A stretch of DNA of 64,000 bases from Orrella marina (GTDB lineage: Bacteria; Pseudomonadota; Gammaproteobacteria; Burkholderiales; Burkholderiaceae_B): contig NZ_CP028901.1 in assembly GCF_003058465.1 (NCBI RefSeq), positions 3,472,001 to 3,536,000 of the forward strand. Direction: 5' to 3'. A program made the translations under genes and the position numbers. Shown here piece by piece: positions 28,514 to 38,608 of the stretch. The notes below the pieces were generated by a model that was not told the DNA's origin, did no database searches, and saw only the letters and a program-made list of their open reading frames with translations. Numbering within the stretch: the first letter of the stretch is position 1; each line of letters starts with the position of its first letter.

Positions 28514-29788
28514 TCAGAAAATGATAGTTGCTGCCATGATCGCCGTGGCGACTGCGACGGCGGGCAGGCAGTCCATCAGTAGCCTGCGCCCGCCAATGAA
28601 GCCGGCAAGTGCGAGCTTCAATGTGCTGTTGCTGATGGCTGCCATCAGGATGCCGTTTGCGGCAACCGACTGATCCAGGCCGTTGTTGGCCAGACGGGCC
28701 AGTGAGAGCGTGATGGCGTCAACATCGGCTGCCCCCGAAATGGCGGCCATGATGAACACCCCTGCATCGCCAAAGGCCCTTCGCGCAATCTCGACCAGAA
28801 ACATGATGCCGACAAGCAGTGCCGTGAAACGCAGCGCAGGACCCAGTTCGAACGGGTTCTTCAGTGCTTGCTCCACAGATCCTGTGTCGACGTCGCGCTG
28901 CTTGCGCGCACGCAAAAGCAGCAGGCCGACACCAGTCAGATAGCAAACCATGCCCAGACCGATGGGCAATGCGATCTCCATCGCCACGGCGGGTGAGATA
29001 ACAGCCGCTTCCAGCAGTATGCGTGGAAACATGATCGAAGACGTCAGTAGCAGGCCGGCCGCGATTGTGGCGGGCTGGTTGATGCTAGCCGATAGTCTGG
29101 ACAGCGTGACCGTCATGGCGGTTGAGGAAACCATGCCGCCAAGTGCGGCTGTGAGCATGATGCCACTGCCAGGCCCGACAATCCGTACAGCGACATAAGC
29201 TGCAAATCCGAGACCGGCAATCAGAACCACCATCCACCAGGTGACGTACGGATTGAAGACTGCTAGTGGACCCATGGTCTCGTTGGGTAGAAGGGGTAGC
29301 ATGACCACAGAAATGAAAAGCAGCTTGAGGGTTGCCGAGATTTCGTGTTCAGACAGGCGGTGCACCTGAGTGTGCAGCAGACTTTTCATGCTCAGCAGCA
29401 GTGCTACCAGGACGCCCAGGCTAGCAGCCAGTGTCGCCTGGCCAGATATTGCAAGTGATCCGAGCAAAAATGTGCTGAGCATTGCGATTTCTGTTGTCAT
29501 ACCCCAGTCACCGCTTGCACGCGTCTCGGCGATGTAGCCCGCCACAATCAGCGTCATGACGCCAGCCAGAATAATCGCCCAGGAAACGGGATGCAGGGCC
29601 TCGCTGAGGAGGACCGCCAGTGCGCCCGACAGCCCGAGCAGGCCGAACGTGCGGATGCCCGCCATGACTCGCTCGCTCTGGCGTTCTCGCTGACTCCATT
29701 CCCGTTCCCCGCCGATCAGCAGGCCGATTGCGAGCGCAACCAGTATGTCGGGAAGCAGTTCGAGGGTGCTTGGCGAAGAGAGGGCCAC
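28514..29788 (-). CDS. MgtC/SapB-DUF4010 integral membrane protein
   Basis: About 424 residues with roughly a dozen hydrophobic segments. The N-terminal part has the MgtC-like signature LVALAIGLLIGGEREWSQRE and GIRTFGLLGLSGALA; the C-terminal part is the DUF4010 region (GLGFAAYVAVRIVGPGSGIMLTAALGGMVSSTAMT; AAISGAADVDAITLSLA). The function is unknown; MgtC itself affects membrane energetics in Mg2+ starvation. GTG 29788 is my choice because the frame further upstream runs past the likely divergent promoter toward yggS, but the site before it is weak. Confidence 0.8.
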   Translation of the reverse strand: MALSSPSTLELLPDILVALAIGLLIGGEREWSQRERQSERVMAGIRTFGLLGLSGALAVLLSEALHPVSWAIILAGVMTLIVAGYIAETRASGDWGMTTEIAMLSTFLLGSLAISGQATLAASLGVLVALLLSMKSLLHTQVHRLSEHEISATLKLLFISVVMLPLLPNETMGPLAVFNPYVTWWMVVLIAGLGFAAYVAVRIVGPGSGIMLTAALGGMVSSTAMTVTLSRLSASINQPATIAAGLLLTSSIMFPRILLEAAVISPAVAMEIALPIGLGMVCYLTGVGLLLLRARKQRDVDTGSVEQALKNPFELGPALRFTALLVGIMFLVEIARRAFGDAGVFIMAAISGAADVDAITLSLARLANNGLDQSVAANGILMAAISNSTLKLALAGFIGGRRLLMDCLPAVAVATAIMAATIIF

Positions 29789-29931
29789 AAGCGATTGTCC
29801 ATAGTCTTTGTCAGGTGATGCAAGAATGATACGCTTGTGAGCCTCAGATGAGCAGTCCAGCCGAAGTGCGCATCCTGAATGTGTGTCAAAAAGTCTGGAT
29901 CGCGCAATCGCAACAATCACGGGTTGAAATC

Positions 29932-30627
29932 ATGATCAGTCAGACAATGCAGCAGCGTGTGCAGTCAGTGCAGGAACGGATTCGCCTGGCGTGTGAGCGG
30001 GTTGGTCGAGATCCGTCGCATGTCAGCATTCTGCCGGTAAGCAAGACCTTCCCGGTGGAGTCAATTGAGCAGGCTGTCTCCCTGGGGTTCAGCCGATTTG
30101 GCGAGAACCGCCCACAGGAAGTTGTTCGAAAGGCGCCTTTGCTCCAGCATCTCGATGTGCAATGGGTTGTGATTGGTCAGGTCCAGACTAACAAGGCCAA
30201 GGATGTGGCGAGATGGGCGTCGGAGTTGCAGTCGCTTGACCGCGGTTCTTTGGCCGAGGCGCTGCAGCGCCGTCTGGAGCCGCTCGAGCGCACGCTTGAT
30301 GTGCTGGTTCAGGTTAAAACCTCGCCAGAGGATAGCAAGTCTGGATTGCCTGCTTCAGAACTGATGCCCTTGCTGCGCCAGCTGGAGGCGTTTCCCAATC
30401 TGCGCATGAAAGGGCTGATGACGCTTGCGGTGTTGTCAGACGATCCTCAACCTGTGCGCGACTGTTTCAGGATGCTTGTCAGGTGTCGTCAGGAGGCCCT
30501 TGACGCGGGGATTGATCCGCAGTGTCTGGAGCGGCTGTCAATGGGTATGAGCGCAGATCTGGAACTGGCGGTCGAGGAAGGCTCGACCGAGGTTCGCGTG
30601 GGGACAGCCATTTTTGGGGTGCGCTGA
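29932..30627 (+). CDS. YggS/PROSC-family PLP-binding protein
   Basis: 231 residues. The cofactor lysine is in LPVSKTFP; GENRPQEVVRK, VIGQVQTNKAKDVARW, LQSLDRG, LVQVKTSPEDSKSGL and LSMGMSADLELAVEEGSTEVRVGTAIFG are the family landmarks. YggS proteins carry pyridoxal phosphate and govern vitamin B6 homeostasis without a known catalytic turnover. Start ATG 29932. The gene stands alone between divergent and convergent neighbours rather than in the proC/yggT context often seen. Confidence 0.93.
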   Translation: MISQTMQQRVQSVQERIRLACERVGRDPSHVSILPVSKTFPVESIEQAVSLGFSRFGENRPQEVVRKAPLLQHLDVQWVVIGQVQTNKAKDVARWASELQSLDRGSLAEALQRRLEPLERTLDVLVQVKTSPEDSKSGLPASELMPLLRQLEAFPNLRMKGLMTLAVLSDDPQPVRDCFRMLVRCRQEALDAGIDPQCLERLSMGMSADLELAVEEGSTEVRVGTAIFGVR

Positions 30628-30652
30628 TCCGACCCGGCTCCTCCCCGATGTG

Positions 30653-31120
30653 CTATGGCGTGGACGGAGAAAATAGCTCCAGCGTTCCGCGCATCCTGGG
30701 CGAATGACCGCCGACCGTGCACAGGAAAGCATATTTGACCTGCGGATCCAGGCTCTTGACGTCCAGCGTGACGGATGCTGTTTCCCCACGCCCGATGATA
30801 GGTGTGCTGGCGAGGATCAGGTTGTCATCCGGCATGATCCAGCCTTGCGCCTGGCCTGCCCGGTACGAGTCTCGGGCGACCTTTTCCAGATCACGCTGAG
30901 TCGTCAAAACCCAGTTATGTCCGGTTGCTGATTTCGGAAGTATCCCCGTGTGTATGAGTTCGACCGTGAAAGTGGTGCAGGTATCTGGAATCCGGATGAC
31001 GCTGGTGTCGAATTCAAGCGCATCACTCCCCCGGATCTGAGTCGTACAAATCGGTTCGGTATGGGCGGCAGGCAGGATGGCGAGCGTGGCCAGAGCGCAA
31101 AGCAGTAAATGAGGCTTCAT
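30653..31120 (-). CDS. Azurin-like blue copper protein
   Basis: 155 residues with a signal peptide (ending near HTEP). The azurin fold is recognisable: disulfide cysteines C25 and C48, and the type-1 copper ligands H68 (GHNW), C134, H139 and M143 in FLCTVGGHSPRMRG. Azurins carry single electrons in the periplasm between cytochromes and terminal reductases or dehydrogenases. It is preceded by a long intergenic region. No partner reductase gene lies nearby. Convergent with yggS. Confidence 0.92.
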   Translation of the reverse strand: MKPHLLLCALATLAILPAAHTEPICTTQIRGSDALEFDTSVIRIPDTCTTFTVELIHTGILPKSATGHNWVLTTQRDLEKVARDSYRAGQAQGWIMPDDNLILASTPIIGRGETASVTLDVKSLDPQVKYAFLCTVGGHSPRMRGTLELFSPSTP

Positions 31121-31553
31121 TAAATTCAGGGCAGGTTAGACATCGGGACAAAAATTAGTCGCATGTGCAGGGGGCAGGCTGGGAACATCGTAGGCCTTTG
31201 GCGATAACCTCACAACAATCCCTTGCAACAAGTGCTTTTTACACCTGTTCAGTGAGTCGAGTTCTATGCAGTGACATGATCAGTCACTTACACTTGCGTT
31301 CGTAACAATTTTGTACATATTCAGTGCGCGGTTCAGATTCATCCTCTTTTGCGATACAAACCTGTCCATGCCAGGGCACTGTTGTGTGGTTTCCTCGTAT
31401 GAAACAAATGTGTTTTTGTGTGTGGTCACGTCAAATGGCGATCGCCGCGACGATAACCGTCGCGTGGCGTGAGGCACGCCACATGGATGAACACAATCAA
31501 GAACAGGGTGTCTGACCTGACTATTTTAGACACGGACTCAAAGAGCTTATAGC
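31121..31553. other. Intergenic leader region with paired hairpins upstream of chrA
   Basis: No convincing gene; the 31324-31515 frame lacks a ribosome site. Noted: AGTGAC ATGATCA GTCACT (31270-31288), a possible operator. CGCGACG ATAAC CGTCGCG (31446-31464) sits directly against GTGGCGTG AGG CACGCCAC (31464-31482), two perfect adjacent hairpins about 70 bases before the chrA start. No T tract follows, so leader-mediated control is possible. Confidence 0.7.
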
Positions 31554-32753
31554 GTGATAGAGATTTTTCTGGTGTTCCTGCGACTGGGCCTGACTTCGTT
31601 TGGCGGCCCTGTGGCGCACATCGGTTTTTTTCATACCGAGTTTGTGCGGCAGCGAAAATGGGTTGACGACTCCACCTTCAGTGGTTGGCTGGCCCTGTGC
31701 CAGTTCCTGCCTGGTCCAGCGTCGAGTCAGTTAGGATTCCTGATCGGGTTGCATCGCGGTGGTTTCATGGGTGCGCTGGCGGCCTGGTTCGCATTCACAA
31801 TGCCATCTGCAGTCGTTCTCGTGGCATTGGCGATCTATGGGATTGGTTCAGAGTCAGAGTGGGCGATGACGGTTGTGCACGGACTCAAACTGGTCGCGGT
31901 CGCGGTCGTGGCCCAGGCGGTCTGGGGAATGTGGTCCAGTCTCTGCAAGTCGACCGTGACCCGGGTGGTCGCTCTGGCCGGGTTCGCGCTGACAATCTGG
32001 TTCATCGGTTGGTCGGGTCAGATATGGGCCATCCTTGCCGGTGCTCTGGTCGGGTTGGTTCTGCTGCGGCAGGAGGCGCAGGCGAATCTGACTGGTGAAG
32101 TGGGTGTCGTTCGGGTCCGTCCTGTCGCAGGAATTGTGCTGCTGCTGGTCGCTCTGGCGCTATTGCTGGGTCTGCCTTTTGTGGTGGCTCAGGCACCCGT
32201 GACGGAAATGTTTGCAACGTTTTATCGGGCTGGCGCTCTGGTGTTCGGTGGCGGACATGTCGTGCTGCCGATGCTTCAGAGTGCTGTGGTTGATACCGGA
32301 CTGGTTGGTCGGGATGACTTTCTGGCAGGCTATGGTTTGGCGCAGGCAGTACCGGGGCCTCTTTTTACCTTCGCTGCATGGGTGGGAGCGCTTGATCAGT
32401 CCTTGCCTGGATGGCCAGGTGCGATGCTGGCACTGGTGGCTGTGTTTCTGCCGGGGATGTTGCTGGTATGCGGTGTGCTGCCGTGGTGGAACCGATTGCG
32501 GGAGCAGTCCTGGGCCCTTGCAGCCTTTGCGGGTGCCAACGCTGCCGTGGTGGGCGTGCTGGCTGCCGCCTGGTACAACCCGATCATGATGACTGCGTTT
32601 CAGACGTGGATTGACGCGTGTGTGGCGTTCGCGGCCGCGGCATGGCTTATCTGGGGGCGGGCCCGAGCATGGGCCGTTGTCCTGCTGTGTGTCCTGCTTG
32701 CCCTGGCGGGTCAGTGGTCGGGTGTCTGGCCGGTCGTGAGTGCAGGTAGTTGA
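31554..32753 (+). CDS. chrA: Chromate transporter, ChrA family (two-domain form)
   Basis: 399 residues with two homologous halves, each with ~5-6 membrane segments. The first half starts LRLGLTSFGGPVAHIGFF with CQFLPGPASSQLG; the second repeats the pattern at FYRAGALVFGGGHVVLP and AQAVPGPLFTFAAWVGA. These FGG/GP repeats are diagnostic of CHR proteins, which export chromate. GTG start at 31554; the ribosome site is poor. The product of a long chrA is usually a resistance determinant, but no chrB regulator is present, so expression may rest on the hairpin-bearing leader. Confidence 0.92.
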   Translation: MIEIFLVFLRLGLTSFGGPVAHIGFFHTEFVRQRKWVDDSTFSGWLALCQFLPGPASSQLGFLIGLHRGGFMGALAAWFAFTMPSAVVLVALAIYGIGSESEWAMTVVHGLKLVAVAVVAQAVWGMWSSLCKSTVTRVVALAGFALTIWFIGWSGQIWAILAGALVGLVLLRQEAQANLTGEVGVVRVRPVAGIVLLLVALALLLGLPFVVAQAPVTEMFATFYRAGALVFGGGHVVLPMLQSAVVDTGLVGRDDFLAGYGLAQAVPGPLFTFAAWVGALDQSLPGWPGAMLALVAVFLPGMLLVCGVLPWWNRLREQSWALAAFAGANAAVVGVLAAAWYNPIMMTAFQTWIDACVAFAAAAWLIWGRARAWAVVLLCVLLALAGQWSGVWPVVSAGS

Positions 32754-32885
32754 GCTTGCAGTCTGTTCCAGTGGTCAAACAAGTCAACACAAAGTCACAC
32801 TCATAAAGTATCAAACCATGCGATAACACCACTGGCGATGTGCAATTGTTGCTGCAAGAGCTAGACTCTGACTTAAAATAACGAT

Positions 32886-33407
32886 ATGGCTATCCTCAAT
32901 ATTCTCCGCTATCCCGATCACAGACTGCATAAGGTCGCTAAACCTGTCGCGCAGGTGGATGATCGTATTCGTCAACTAGTGAAGGACATGGCGCAAACCA
33001 TGTACGACGCACCAGGAATTGGCCTGGCTGCGACACAGGTTGATGTGCATGAGCGGGTGGTTGTGATGGATCTGTCCGAGGAACAGAGTGAACTGATGGT
33101 TCTGATCAACCCGGAGATCATCTGGGCCAGTGAGGATGTTCAGGTCTACGAAGAGGGCTGTCTGTCGGTGCCAGGGGTATACGACGAGGTCAAGCGTGCG
33201 GCGCAGATCAAGGTTCGCGCACTGGACGAGAACGGTCAGTCCAGGGAGTTCGATGCGGATGGGTTGCTTGCAGTCTGTATCCAGCACGAACTTGACCATC
33301 TGAACGGTAAAGTGTTTGTGCAGAGACTTTCCAGCCTCAAACAGAATCGTATTCGTAACAAGATTCTGAAACAACGACGCGAAGAGCAGGTCGCTTCGGC
33401 CAGCTGA
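32886..33407 (+). CDS. def: Peptide deformylase
   Basis: 173 residues. Removes the formyl group from nascent polypeptides. All three deformylase motifs are present: [15 protein letters not shown] (metal ligand C92) and HELDH (H134, E135, H138). No clear ribosome site precedes ATG 32886. The usual Burkholderiales partner fmt follows 1.4 kb later, separated by an opposite-strand mscS gene. Confidence 0.97.
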   Translation: MAILNILRYPDHRLHKVAKPVAQVDDRIRQLVKDMAQTMYDAPGIGLAATQVDVHERVVVMDLSEEQSELMVLINPEIIWASEDVQVYEEGCLSVPGVYDEVKRAAQIKVRALDENGQSREFDADGLLAVCIQHELDHLNGKVFVQRLSSLKQNRIRNKILKQRREEQVASAS

Positions 33408-33626
33408 GTCCCGTGCCCGGTGTGGTCAGCGAGTCGGTGGCCGCATCTGGCTGCGCAGATACATCCCGCCGCCAGGTGGATGTTTGATTCGAAGAAGACC
33501 GATGCAGGAGCAAGGGTCCGGAGCGTCCCTGAACCGACTGCAAACCTTGCCTTGAAATCCTCTCGGCCATCTTGGCCATGTCAGACCCCGTGGACGCGAG
33601 ACTGCGGGATCTGACATGCAGGACGT

Positions 33627-34547
33627 TCAGACCTGGCCAGACCTGGTTTGTCTGGAAGAGTCATTGCCCATAATGTCCTCTTCGCGCTGAACGCGCAGGA
33701 CTCGTTGCGGGAACGGAATCTCGATGCCGTTGGTATCAAATGCCTGTTTGAGTCGTGCCAGCAACTCCCGACGAATCCCCCATTTGGCTGATGCATCGGT
33801 CTTCATTCTGAGTCGCAAGCCGACGGCAGAGTCTTCCAGTTGATTGACACCGAGGATCTCGACATCGTCAAGGATCTTGTCTTTCTGGTCCGGATCCTGG
33901 CGAAGGGCTTGACCCACTTCTTTGATGACTTCGTATGTTCTGCCAAGGTTGGCATCATAGGCCACACCAATATCAACTACAGCGTAGGCGAATTGCCGGC
34001 TGTGGTTAGTAACGGTGGTAATGGCGCTGTTGGGAAGGTAGTGAACGGCGCCCTCTCCGTCGCGCAGACGCACGTGACGCAGTGTAACTTCTTCAACGGT
34101 GCCACTCTTTCCTGCCGCTTCAATGAAATCGCCTTGGCGGATCTGGTTTTCCATGAGCATGACGAAACCCATGAAGTAGTCTTTGACCAGGCTCTGTGCC
34201 CCAAAGCTGATAGCGATACCAACCACACCGGCTGTGGCGAGCAGGGGGGCGATCGAAATGCCCAGCTCTGCCAGAATCAGCATGGCCGTCACCACGCCGA
34301 TCGCGATTGAAGAGATGTATCCGAATATCCGACTCAACGTGTCGATGCGTTTGCGCTCTTCAACGCCCGGTGCACGGGCGCTCAGGCGCTGGTGCAGTGT
34401 TGTGAGGAGTCTGCTCACGACGCCCCGAATGATTAACGCCAGAATCAGAATGATGATGACGTTGATGCTGGCAATCAGCATCGATGCCCACGCGGGTGTG
34501 CTGTCAATGCCCATGCTGGCTAGAAAGTCGGCTGTGATGTCTTGCAT
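33627..34547 (-). CDS. Small-conductance mechanosensitive channel, MscS family
   Basis: 306 residues: three N-terminal membrane helices, the third being the Gly/Ala-rich pore helix (LLATAGVVGIAISFGAQSLVKDYFMG), then the beta domain starting MLMENQIRQGDFIEAAGKSGTVEEV and a C-terminal alpha-beta domain (GIEIPFPQRVL). The channel opens on membrane tension to relieve osmotic shock. Start ATG 34547 (MQDITADFL); a further 13 codons are open upstream. Its location between def and fmt on the opposite strand is unusual. Confidence 0.93.
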   Translation of the reverse strand: MQDITADFLASMGIDSTPAWASMLIASINVIIILILALIIRGVVSRLLTTLHQRLSARAPGVEERKRIDTLSRIFGYISSIAIGVVTAMLILAELGISIAPLLATAGVVGIAISFGAQSLVKDYFMGFVMLMENQIRQGDFIEAAGKSGTVEEVTLRHVRLRDGEGAVHYLPNSAITTVTNHSRQFAYAVVDIGVAYDANLGRTYEVIKEVGQALRQDPDQKDKILDDVEILGVNQLEDSAVGLRLRMKTDASAKWGIRRELLARLKQAFDTNGIEIPFPQRVLRVQREEDIMGNDSSRQTRSGQV

Positions 34548-34851
34548 AGTTCGATTATTCCACTCGTTTGAATTCAGGAGAAACACCCGGACTCTGATTC
34601 GCCTGGGCGCCAGGTATGACGTTTAGCCCTCATACAATAGGCAATGGCAAGAATTTGCAGTGACTTGCTCGTAGGAGTCTGCTTGCGGACGTCCGTAACT
34701 CTGAACGTCTGATTTTTAGTGCCTAAAGGATACGGGAGTTTGAGCGCCTTGTCTTGTCCAGCACCCAGTCCCCGAATATGGAGCGAGCAGGCAGGCACCT
34801 GCTTGTTGTTCACACAGAAAGTAGAGAAATTAGCGAAAGAAGGGTTGTCAA
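34548..34851. other. Intergenic region between mscS and fmt
   Basis: I see no gene. It must hold divergent promoters for mscS and fmt; I could not identify confident boxes. Confidence 0.6.
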
Positions 34852-35823
34852 ATGAAAGTTGGTTTTGCGGGTACCCCCGAGTTTGCGAGTACTGCCCTGG
34901 AGTCCTTGATCGAGGCAGGCCACTCGGTTGTTGTGGTCCTGAGCCAGCCAGACCGGCCATCAGGCAGGGGCATGAAACTGACACAAAGTCCGGTCAAGCA
35001 GGCTGCGGTCGCACACAATATTCCGGTGCTGCAACCGGCGGGTCTCAAGCTTGATGGCCGCTATGCGGAGCAGGCCTTGCAGGTTCGCCATCAGCTGGAG
35101 AAGCTGGATCTGGATGTCTTGATTGTCGCAGCGTATGGGCTGATTCTGCCCGCATGGCTACTCGATCTGCCAAAGTCTGGCTGCCTGAACATCCATGCGA
35201 GTCTTTTGCCCAGATGGCGTGGCGCAGCACCCATCCAGCGAGCAATCGAGGCCGGGGACGATCTGACCGGCGTCACCATCATGCAGATGGACGAAGGGCT
35301 CGATACGGGGGATATGCTGATCAAGGCAGAGGTTGCCATTGACCCTGGCGATAACGGGCAGACCCTGCATGACAAGCTGGCTGCCTGCGGTGCGTCGTTG
35401 ATCGTGCGGGCACTTGAGTTGCTTGAAAAGAAAGCACTCGTCAGAACGCCACAACCCGTTGACGGGGTGACTTACGCAGAGAAGTTGCTCAAGCAGGAGT
35501 CTGAACTTGACTTGTCACGCCCGGCGACCGAACTGGCGCGCAGGATTCGGGCATTCACACCTTTTCCGGGGGCCAAGCTGACATTGCCGGGACTGGCTGA
35601 TCCGGTCAAGGTGTTTTGTGCGACTGCTTTAGCTAATGATTCAGCCAGTCGTCAGGCGCAGGGCACGCGGCGTAAGCCCGGCGAACTCCTTGGCGTCTCA
35701 GCAGATGGTATCGACCTTCAAACGGGTGAAGGCATTCTGCGGGTGACAGAATTGCAGCGCGCGGGCGGAAAGCGCCAGCCGGTAGCAGTATTTCTGTCCG
35801 GCTGGCACCCGCCTCAGTCCTGA
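34852..35823 (+). CDS. fmt: Methionyl-tRNA formyltransferase
   Basis: 323 residues. Formylates initiator Met-tRNA using 10-formyl-tetrahydrofolate. [12 protein letters not shown] at the start, the folate-binding and catalytic loop [19 protein letters not shown] with the conserved Asn-His, and [11 protein letters not shown] are classic; the C-terminal tRNA-binding OB domain follows from ~210. The ATG is well placed at the domain start. The gene ends 10 bases inside the end of rimO on the other strand. Confidence 0.97.
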   Translation: MKVGFAGTPEFASTALESLIEAGHSVVVVLSQPDRPSGRGMKLTQSPVKQAAVAHNIPVLQPAGLKLDGRYAEQALQVRHQLEKLDLDVLIVAAYGLILPAWLLDLPKSGCLNIHASLLPRWRGAAPIQRAIEAGDDLTGVTIMQMDEGLDTGDMLIKAEVAIDPGDNGQTLHDKLAACGASLIVRALELLEKKALVRTPQPVDGVTYAEKLLKQESELDLSRPATELARRIRAFTPFPGAKLTLPGLADPVKVFCATALANDSASRQAQGTRRKPGELLGVSADGIDLQTGEGILRVTELQRAGGKRQPVAVFLSGWHPPQS

Positions 35824-37145
35824 ATACTGGCCCAGAGATCGTAGTCGTCCGAGTCGGTGACCCGGGCTCTGACCAGCTGCCCAGGCACCAGCTTTACACC
35901 GCTATCCGGATCATGCTCAATGTAGACACAGCCATCGATCTCGGGCGCATCAGCGCTGGATCGACCAATGGCGCCGTCCTCATCAACTTCGTCAATGAGG
36001 ACATCGATTTCCGTGCCGACTTTTCTGGCCAGTCTGGCACGTGAAATCGCCTGCTGATGTGCCATAAACCGTTCCCAGCGATCCTGCATGATCTCGGGCG
36101 CGACCGGGTCGGGCAGGGCATTGGCACTGGCCCCTTCAACCGGTGAGTATTGGAAACAGCCTACCCGATCCAGTTGGGCCTGAGTCAGCCAGTCGAGCAA
36201 GTATTCGAAGTCCTCTTCTGTTTCTCCCGGAAAGCCGACGATGAAGGTTGACCGGATCGTCAGGTCCGGACAGATCTCGCGCCACTTGTGGATGCGTTCC
36301 AGTGTGCGGTCCTCAAACGCAGGACGCTTCATTGCCTTCAGGATTCGGGGGCTGGCGTGCTGGAAGGGAATGTCCAGATACGGCAGAATCTTGCCCTGCG
36401 CCATCAGGGGAATGACCTCATCCACGTGTGGGTAGGGGTAGACGTAGTGCAGCCTGATCCACGCGCCAAGTTCACTCATGGCATCGCACAGCTCCGTCAT
36501 GCGGGTGCGCACGGGTCTGCCTTGCCAGAATCCGGTCCTGAACCGTGTGTCGACACCGTAGGCACTGGTGTCTTGCGAGACGACCAGCAATTCTTTGACG
36601 CCTGCACGCACTAGTCTCTGGGCTTCGTCCAGTACATCGCCAATCGGGCGGCTGACCAGGTCCCCCCGGATGGAAGGAATAATGCAGAAGCTGCAGCGGT
36701 GGTTGCAGCCTTCCGAGATCTTGAGGTAAGCGTAGTGTCGTGGCGTGAGTTTGATGCCCTGGGGAGGCACCAGGTCAACAAAGGGGTCATGCTCGACCGG
36801 CGGTGCAGCGGCGTCGTGGACTGCACGCACGACCTGCTCGTACTGCTGGGGGCCGGTGACGGCCAGAACCGACGGGTGGACCTCCCGGATGACATCTTCC
36901 TCAACCCCCATACAGCCAGTGACAATGACACGTCCGTTCTCAGTGATTGCCTGGCCGATGGCGTCGAGCGACTCTGCTTTGGCGCTGTCAATAAATCCGC
37001 AGGTGTTGACCACGACCACGTCAGCACCGTCATAGTCAGGTACGATTTCATATCCTTCTGTGCGCAACTGTGTGAGGATGCGCTCCGAATCAACGAGTGC
37101 TTTCGGGCATCCGAGACTGACGAATCCGACCTTTGGGGTTGACAT
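35814..37145 (-). CDS. rimO: Ribosomal protein S12 methylthiotransferase
   Basis: 443 residues, radical SAM enzyme that methylthiolates Asp89 of ribosomal protein S12. The N-terminal UPF0004 domain has [22 protein letters not shown] and VTGCMG (three Cys for the auxiliary cluster). The radical SAM cluster is CNHRCSFC, within [13 protein letters not shown]. The C-terminal TRAM domain holds [15 protein letters not shown]. The [12 protein letters not shown] and DSDDYDLW motifs favour RimO over MiaB. ATG 37145; ten more codons are open upstream. Confidence 0.96.
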   Translation of the reverse strand: MSTPKVGFVSLGCPKALVDSERILTQLRTEGYEIVPDYDGADVVVVNTCGFIDSAKAESLDAIGQAITENGRVIVTGCMGVEEDVIREVHPSVLAVTGPQQYEQVVRAVHDAAAPPVEHDPFVDLVPPQGIKLTPRHYAYLKISEGCNHRCSFCIIPSIRGDLVSRPIGDVLDEAQRLVRAGVKELLVVSQDTSAYGVDTRFRTGFWQGRPVRTRMTELCDAMSELGAWIRLHYVYPYPHVDEVIPLMAQGKILPYLDIPFQHASPRILKAMKRPAFEDRTLERIHKWREICPDLTIRSTFIVGFPGETEEDFEYLLDWLTQAQLDRVGCFQYSPVEGASANALPDPVAPEIMQDRWERFMAHQQAISRARLARKVGTEIDVLIDEVDEDGAIGRSSADAPEIDGCVYIEHDPDSGVKLVPGQLVRARVTDSDDYDLWASIQD

Positions 37146-37234
37146 GATGATGTGGAACTCTTTGTGTGCAGGCAATCCGGCATTTTAGCGTTTACGTCAG
37201 ACGAGAAGCGTCTTCTTGCCCCTAAAATCCAAAC

Positions 37235-38608
37235 ATGACCGAGAATCGACTGTCCCTTAACAAAACCTTGCTGACCACGGCCCGCTGTCTTTCGGAGGTT
37301 GAGTCAGGAAGATCGTTGAGCGCACTGCTGTCCAGGGTTCATCCTTCCGAACGCGCTGCAGTGCAAGCGCTCTCCATGTATGCAATGCGTCACTGGGGCC
37401 TGGCTCAGGCCTGGCGTTCGATTGCCATGCAGCGGCGTTCTCAAAGCGGTCCCCTGAACAGTCTGGTTGCGCTGAGTCTGCTGTTGCTTGACATTGCCAT
37501 GGTCGAGGAGGCTGCCACGGGTAGGCAGGGGGTGCCGGATTCGTTCCAGTGCCCGCCTGGAGACGGTGCGCCCCGGTACGCAGTCCACACGGTTGTTGAT
37601 CAGTCTGTCCGCGCTGCCAGGCTTGTCAGCAAGGCATCGTTTGCTCCCAGGCTTCTGAATGCGATCTTGCGCAGATTCCAGAGGGAGCGGACCTTGTTTG
37701 TCGAGGCAGTGGCGAGGGATGAGGTTGCCAGATGGAACTATCCTGCCTGGTGGATCGCCCAGGTACGTGATACTTATCCCGATCACTGGCAATCCATCTT
37801 GCAGGTCAGTCAGACAGCCCCGGACCTGGTCTTGCGGGTCAACCAGAGAAGGTCCAGTGTGCAGCAGGTTCTGTCGTCGCTGGAAGACGCTGGTGTACAG
37901 GCGGTCCATGTGGGCGGTGCCGCCATCAAGGTCAGAAGCGCGGGGGCGATCGAACGTTTGCCGGGATTCGAAGCAGGCTGGTGGTCTGTGCAGGACCTGT
38001 CAGCACAGCAAGCAGCGCCGTTGCTTGGCCTGAGGGGCGGGGCGCGGGTGCTCGATGCCTGTTCTGCCCCGGGCGGCAAAGCCGCACATATCCTTGAGCT
38101 TGCGAATGTTTCGCTGACAGCAGTGGATCAGGATGCCAGACGACTGGAGATGGTGCGCGAGAACCTCGAGCGGCTTGGTCTGCTCGACCCTGAACGCGTC
38201 CAGCTGGTTCATGCTGATCTGCTCCATAGCAGAGCGTGGGCTGGGTCGGCACCTTTTGACCTGATCCTTGCGGATGTGCCGTGCACGGCGTCGGGTGTGG
38301 TTCGACGCCATCCTGATATTGCCTGGCTACGGAGGCAGTCCGATCTTGAGCAGACAGTTGCGCTACAGCGTGCGATTGTTGATGCTATCTGGCCTGCGCT
38401 GGTCCCGGGTGGCCGCCTGCTGCTGGCAACCTGCTCGATTTTTGAGCAGGAAGGTGAGGCACAGGCCGTAGCCATGCTTGAGCGCCATGCGGATGCCCGG
38501 CGTCTGCCAGCGCCCGGGCTGATTCTTCCTGAGAGTGCAGGAGAGCAGATGACGTGTGGCCATGACGGGTTTTTCTATGCGCTATTCACAAAAGAGGCCA
38601 GGGCGTGA
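37235..38608 (+). CDS. rsmB: 16S rRNA (cytosine-967-C5)-methyltransferase
   Basis: 457 residues. An N-terminal NusB-like RNA-binding region (~1-150) precedes the SAM methyltransferase domain. The SAM loop is VLDACSAPGGKAAH, the Pro-Cys motif is LADVPCTASG, and the second catalytic Cys is in LLATCSIFEQEGE. It overlaps the next gene by 4 bases (GTGA). It begins the conserved block rsmB-DUF4390-ntrY-ntrX-trkA-trkH, all linked by short overlaps, typical for Burkholderiales. Confidence 0.95.
   Translation: MTENRLSLNKTLLTTARCLSEVESGRSLSALLSRVHPSERAAVQALSMYAMRHWGLAQAWRSIAMQRRSQSGPLNSLVALSLLLLDIAMVEEAATGRQGVPDSFQCPPGDGAPRYAVHTVVDQSVRAARLVSKASFAPRLLNAILRRFQRERTLFVEAVARDEVARWNYPAWWIAQVRDTYPDHWQSILQVSQTAPDLVLRVNQRRSSVQQVLSSLEDAGVQAVHVGGAAIKVRSAGAIERLPGFEAGWWSVQDLSAQQAAPLLGLRGGARVLDACSAPGGKAAHILELANVSLTAVDQDARRLEMVRENLERLGLLDPERVQLVHADLLHSRAWAGSAPFDLILADVPCTASGVVRRHPDIAWLRRQSDLEQTVALQRAIVDAIWPALVPGGRLLLATCSIFEQEGEAQAVAMLERHADARRLPAPGLILPESAGEQMTCGHDGFFYALFTKEARA

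Noticed and set aside
31324..31515. 63-codon frame upstream of chrA
   Set aside because: No ribosome site; overlaps the paired hairpins; composition not coding-like.
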